DNA of 64,000 nt from Paraburkholderia phenazinium (GTDB lineage Bacteria; Pseudomonadota; Gammaproteobacteria; Burkholderiales; Burkholderiaceae). Below are positions 61,500 to 64,000 of this stretch, piece by piece. A program made the translations under genes and the position numbers. The stretch lies in contig NZ_FNCJ01000009.1 in the NCBI RefSeq assembly GCF_900100735.1, forward strand, positions 62,001 to 126,000, written 5' to 3'. Each line of letters begins with the position of its first letter. The first letter of the stretch is position 1. The notes beneath the pieces are model-generated. The model searched no databases. It was not told the DNA's origin and was given only the letters and a program-made list of their open reading frames with translations.

Positions 61500-62552
61500 A
61501 TGACACCTTCCAGCATTGGTGCTAACCAGGCCACCCCGACCTCGCAGCCCTCGACATCGAGCGCGTCCGAGCCGACGGCTTCGAATCAGAACGCAACCAC
61601 TCCCAGCCCGACACCGACGGGGAATGCAACGCTAGGTCAACTCGCGATACTGCGACGGTCCAATTCGATGGAGAACGTTCACTCTCCAGAACGTGGCGTA
61701 TCAAGCGCGATGAGAGTCAGTATCCAGGTCGGACAGGGAGAGCCGCAGGTGGAATACAGTGCAGCCTATCTGAACCGCGGCGTGGCGAATGGAGGTGTGT
61801 TGCGACACGATACGTACGACACTCTGAATCCAGAGTCGGGCGGGACTCAAGTCGGGGGAATTCATCCCAACGATGAGGGACGGCGTGCTCGATCGCCCGC
61901 CAGACTTCCCGACGGGAGAAGAGCAGCGGACACCGCGAAGTCCATGCACGACGCTGAAGTGCATATGCTAAGCGACGGCGTTCCGCGCGCCCGACGGTTG
62001 ATGGCAGGCGCCGAGCGAACAGCGCCGTGGCAGGTTCAAGTCGAGTATCACGGAAACTTCGGGCCGTGCGGGCAAAGTGAGGACGTGGGATGCAAAGGGC
62101 GTTTAGCAAAAAGCAGCAAGACGCTCGAGTCGCAGTTTCTAGAAAAGGCGCCGCCGGGATCGACGTTTAAGGCGATGTCTGTCTATACGAGTTACCAGGA
62201 CACAACACGAGGACAGAATCCCTCAGTGCCGACCAGGTACGGATACCCTGGGATCCGCCCGAATATGAAGTATGGCGAAGAGAACCACGATTACAACGTG
62301 AGGGCGCACACTATTCTGGATACCAGCAAGCCGGCAGCCAGCGGTGCGGCCGCCACCAACGCGTCGACCAGCAACTCGGCAAGCAGCAGCACAAGCAACG
62401 CATCGGCCAACGCTGCGACTAGCAGTGCCACGGCCAGCAGCCCGGCGGCCGGCAGCAGCGCAAACACAAGCAATGCACCGGCTAACGCTGCGACCAACGC
62501 CCCGAAGCCCTCGTGGGCCAACATCGCTGCAGGCAAAAAGCCCGCCGGTTAG
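61500..62552 (+). CDS. Probable secreted effector with deaminase-like core
   Basis: 350 residues from ATG 61500. N-terminal residues 1-45 are Ser/Thr/Pro/Asn-rich and poor in acidic residues (MTPSSIGANQATPTSQPSTS), like type III secretion signals. The core (about 70-275) has H150-D-A-E153 (HDAEVHMLSDGVP), and GPCGQSEDVGCKGRL with C190 and C198, then a helix KTLESQFLEKAPPGSTF. A His/Asp-x-Glu motif followed by PC...C is the zinc-site pattern of bacterial deaminase-fold toxins; here the cysteines are seven residues apart rather than two. The tail (about 280-335) is Ser/Asn/Ala/Thr low complexity, ending KPSWANIAAGKKPAG. Base composition is less GC-rich than its neighbours, which fits acquisition. 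Family is inference. Confidence 0.45.
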   Translation: MTPSSIGANQATPTSQPSTSSASEPTASNQNATTPSPTPTGNATLGQLAILRRSNSMENVHSPERGVSSAMRVSIQVGQGEPQVEYSAAYLNRGVANGGVLRHDTYDTLNPESGGTQVGGIHPNDEGRRARSPARLPDGRRAADTAKSMHDAEVHMLSDGVPRARRLMAGAERTAPWQVQVEYHGNFGPCGQSEDVGCKGRLAKSSKTLESQFLEKAPPGSTFKAMSVYTSYQDTTRGQNPSVPTRYGYPGIRPNMKYGEENHDYNVRAHTILDTSKPAASGAAATNASTSNSASSSTSNASANAATSSATASSPAAGSSANTSNAPANAATNAPKPSWANIAAGKKPAG

Positions 62553-62684
62553 CAGAACACCCGCGAGCGGACCGGCGCGTGTCGGGCGCGCCGTTTTCCG
62601 CTACATTGAGACGTTACCGGCACGCAAACCGTGATTCCAACCTAGGCGAAGCGTGCTGCCAGCCATCCTTGTTGCGGAGTGAAA

Positions 62685-63008
62685 ATGACGTCTCGCGCTG
62701 CTTATTCAACCGTCTCGCCCACGCGCGCCGAAGTCGATGCGCTTGCGGGCGCAACCATTCTCGAGTTCGGCACGGACTGGTGCGGTTACTGTAAAGGGGC
62801 GCAGCCGGTGATCGGCCAAGCCTTCGAAGGGCATGCCGAGGTGCGCCATCTAAAGATCGAGGACGGCCCCGGCCGACCGCTCGGCCGATCCTTCAAGGTG
62901 AAGCTCTGGCCAACGCTGATCTTTCTGCGCGACGGCATCGAAGTGGCACGGGTGGTGCGACCGACCGATGTCGCATCTATCCATGAAGGGTTCAAGGCTC
63001 TCGCCTGA
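62685..63008 (+). CDS. Thioredoxin-like protein
   Basis: 107 residues from ATG 62685, with GGAG five bases upstream; a GTG six bases earlier is less likely. ILEFGTDWCGYCKGAQPVIG has the WCxxC redox motif (CGYC, as in disulfide reductases with an atypical pair), and the cis-proline is in LWPTLIFLRDG. A small cytoplasmic thioredoxin-fold reductase, without signal peptide. It follows the effector-like gene by 130 bases. Confidence 0.88.
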   Translation: MTSRAAYSTVSPTRAEVDALAGATILEFGTDWCGYCKGAQPVIGQAFEGHAEVRHLKIEDGPGRPLGRSFKVKLWPTLIFLRDGIEVARVVRPTDVASIHEGFKALA

Positions 63009-63130
63009 GCGAGCAATTCGATACCTTCCAACACCCATAGCTCAAGACACATCGCTCGCACCTGATTGCTCAGAGGCGCGCGATGAAGGATCCACGCGGG
63101 TCGGCACGAATCCGTGCCTGCGCGGCGATA

Positions 63131-63949
63131 TCAGTTGGTATTGACGTTACCTGCTGCGACCGGCAAGCGCGTCTTGGACGGATGTCCAATGCCGCCTTCC
63201 TGCAGCCAGTAGCCCAGCCCCATGAAGATCGCGCCGCCGGCCAGGTTGCCGAGCGTGACGAATATTTCGTTATGCACAGCACCGGCGAGCGTCACGCTAT
63301 CCGGGTGTTCGCTGATCAATGCAAGCGCGAACACGAACATGTTGGCGACGCTGTGTTCGAAGCCGCTTGCCACGAAGGCGAACACCGGCCAGAAGATCAG
63401 GCCCAGTTTCGCGCCGTCGTTGTTGGTGCGCGCCGCCATCCAGATGGCGAGACACACGAGCCAGTTGCACAGCAAGCCCTTGGCAAACAGCGCCAGACCG
63501 GGCGCGGCCATCTTCGCCGCCACCGCCTTGAAGAAGACCTCGGAGCCATCGGTCAGCAGCACACCGCCGCCGGCCGCATGCAAAATTGCCGCAAGCACAA
63601 TGGCGCCAATCAGGTTGCCGATCCAGCACACCACCCACACCAGCACCATCCCACCGACACCCGTCTCGCCGCGCAGCACCGCAAGCGGCATGTACATCGC
63701 AGTCCCGGTAAACAGATCCGAACCGGCGAACACGACGATGGTCAGCGCGCAGGCAAACACGGCGCCCATCACTAGGTGCACATAGGCCGGATCGACATGC
63801 GAGCCGACCGAAAACATCAGGATGTCGCCGAAGCCGATATAGGCGCCGGCCATGGCCGCCCCAACCAGAAAGGCAAACGGCGAGCGCAAGATCGCTGCCG
63901 CCTTATGGGCGCCGATCCTGGCGAATTTATCGATACTCTCTGCGTACAT
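63131..63949 (-). CDS. nirC: Formate/nitrite channel (FocA/NirC family)
   Basis: 272 residues from ATG 63949; an adjacent ATG at 63952 is possible, but GGAG is better spaced for 63949. Six membrane helices with the FNT signatures AFLVGAAMAGAYIGFGDILM, FAGSDLFTGTAM and GFEHSVANMFVFAL, and KGLLCNWLVCLAIWMA. The family conducts formate, nitrite or hydrosulfide across the inner membrane. A nitrite role would serve NirBD, although the gene lies about 47 kb from that block. Confidence 0.88.
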   Translation of the reverse strand: MYAESIDKFARIGAHKAAAILRSPFAFLVGAAMAGAYIGFGDILMFSVGSHVDPAYVHLVMGAVFACALTIVVFAGSDLFTGTAMYMPLAVLRGETGVGGMVLVWVVCWIGNLIGAIVLAAILHAAGGGVLLTDGSEVFFKAVAAKMAAPGLALFAKGLLCNWLVCLAIWMAARTNNDGAKLGLIFWPVFAFVASGFEHSVANMFVFALALISEHPDSVTLAGAVHNEIFVTLGNLAGGAIFMGLGYWLQEGGIGHPSKTRLPVAAGNVNTN

Positions 63950-64000
63950 CATGGCTCCACGAATTGGTCCACCCTCCTCAATCAGGTAGGGTGCGTCAAA

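Overview
The window is GC-rich throughout and reads as a chromosomal segment of a Burkholderiales beta-proteobacterium, most likely Burkholderia sensu lato and probably Paraburkholderia. The reasons are the codon use, the single-chain NADPH nitrate reductase next to nirBD and narK, the MdtABC-type efflux operon with a NodT outer-membrane factor, and the MotA/MotB-like and acyltransferase types present. I see no rRNA, tRNA, CRISPR array, prophage or intact insertion sequence. The assignment is inference from gene content only.

Layout. 0-2.4 kb: a radical SAM protein translationally coupled to a DNA-methylase/nucleotidyltransferase fusion; the cluster may continue to the left. 2.6-7 kb: an exported protein, a fossil built from three truncated genes (transporter, maleylacetate reductase, Rieske ferredoxin), and a TPR-glycosyltransferase protein. 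7-16.5 kb: a minus-strand nitrate assimilation block (narK, then nirB-nirD-nasA). narK and nirB each have a -24/-12 sigma-54 promoter, NtrC-like sites upstream and a terminator leader sharing a 15-nt identical core, consistent with nitrogen control plus NasT/ANTAR-type antitermination. 16.9-19.9 kb: a DHA2 exporter, a PagL-like lipid A deacylase and a small unknown.

20.4-23.3 kb: a compact operon of a cyclic-nucleotide-binding/winged-helix protein with a FliG-like C-terminus, a MotA-like and a MotB-like protein. It looks like a non-flagellar ion-driven motor or a gated stator set, and is one of the best candidates here for an undescribed system. 23.4-26.3 kb: a TAXI-family binding protein, a DUF3667 membrane protein and a small secreted protein. 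26.3-27.8 kb: a degraded patch with a long palindrome, a PPC-domain remnant and a frameshifted TPR gene.

27.8-42.7 kb: a small unknown, a BamA paralogue, an OmpR-type regulator without a kinase, a complete tripartite RND efflux operon (adaptor, two permeases, outer-membrane factor) and a C-terminal processing protease. 42.9-48.8 kb: an SDR oxidoreductase, a UPF0182 membrane protein, a small exported protein and a succinate-semialdehyde dehydrogenase. 49.2-52.3 kb: a PotD-like binding protein overlapping a membrane diguanylate cyclase, which suggests a polyamine-to-c-di-GMP sensor pair. 52.3-59.4 kb: two toxin-antitoxin modules around a MarR-isochorismatase-exporter set, an acyltransferase, a DUF4142 protein and a LysR regulator.

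59.4-64 kb: a second-type methionyl-tRNA synthetase without zinc ligands, preceded by a terminator hairpin; a probable secreted effector with a deaminase-like core and an hrpII-type box upstream; a thioredoxin-like protein; and a FocA/NirC-type nitrite channel, which may functionally belong with the distant nitrate block.
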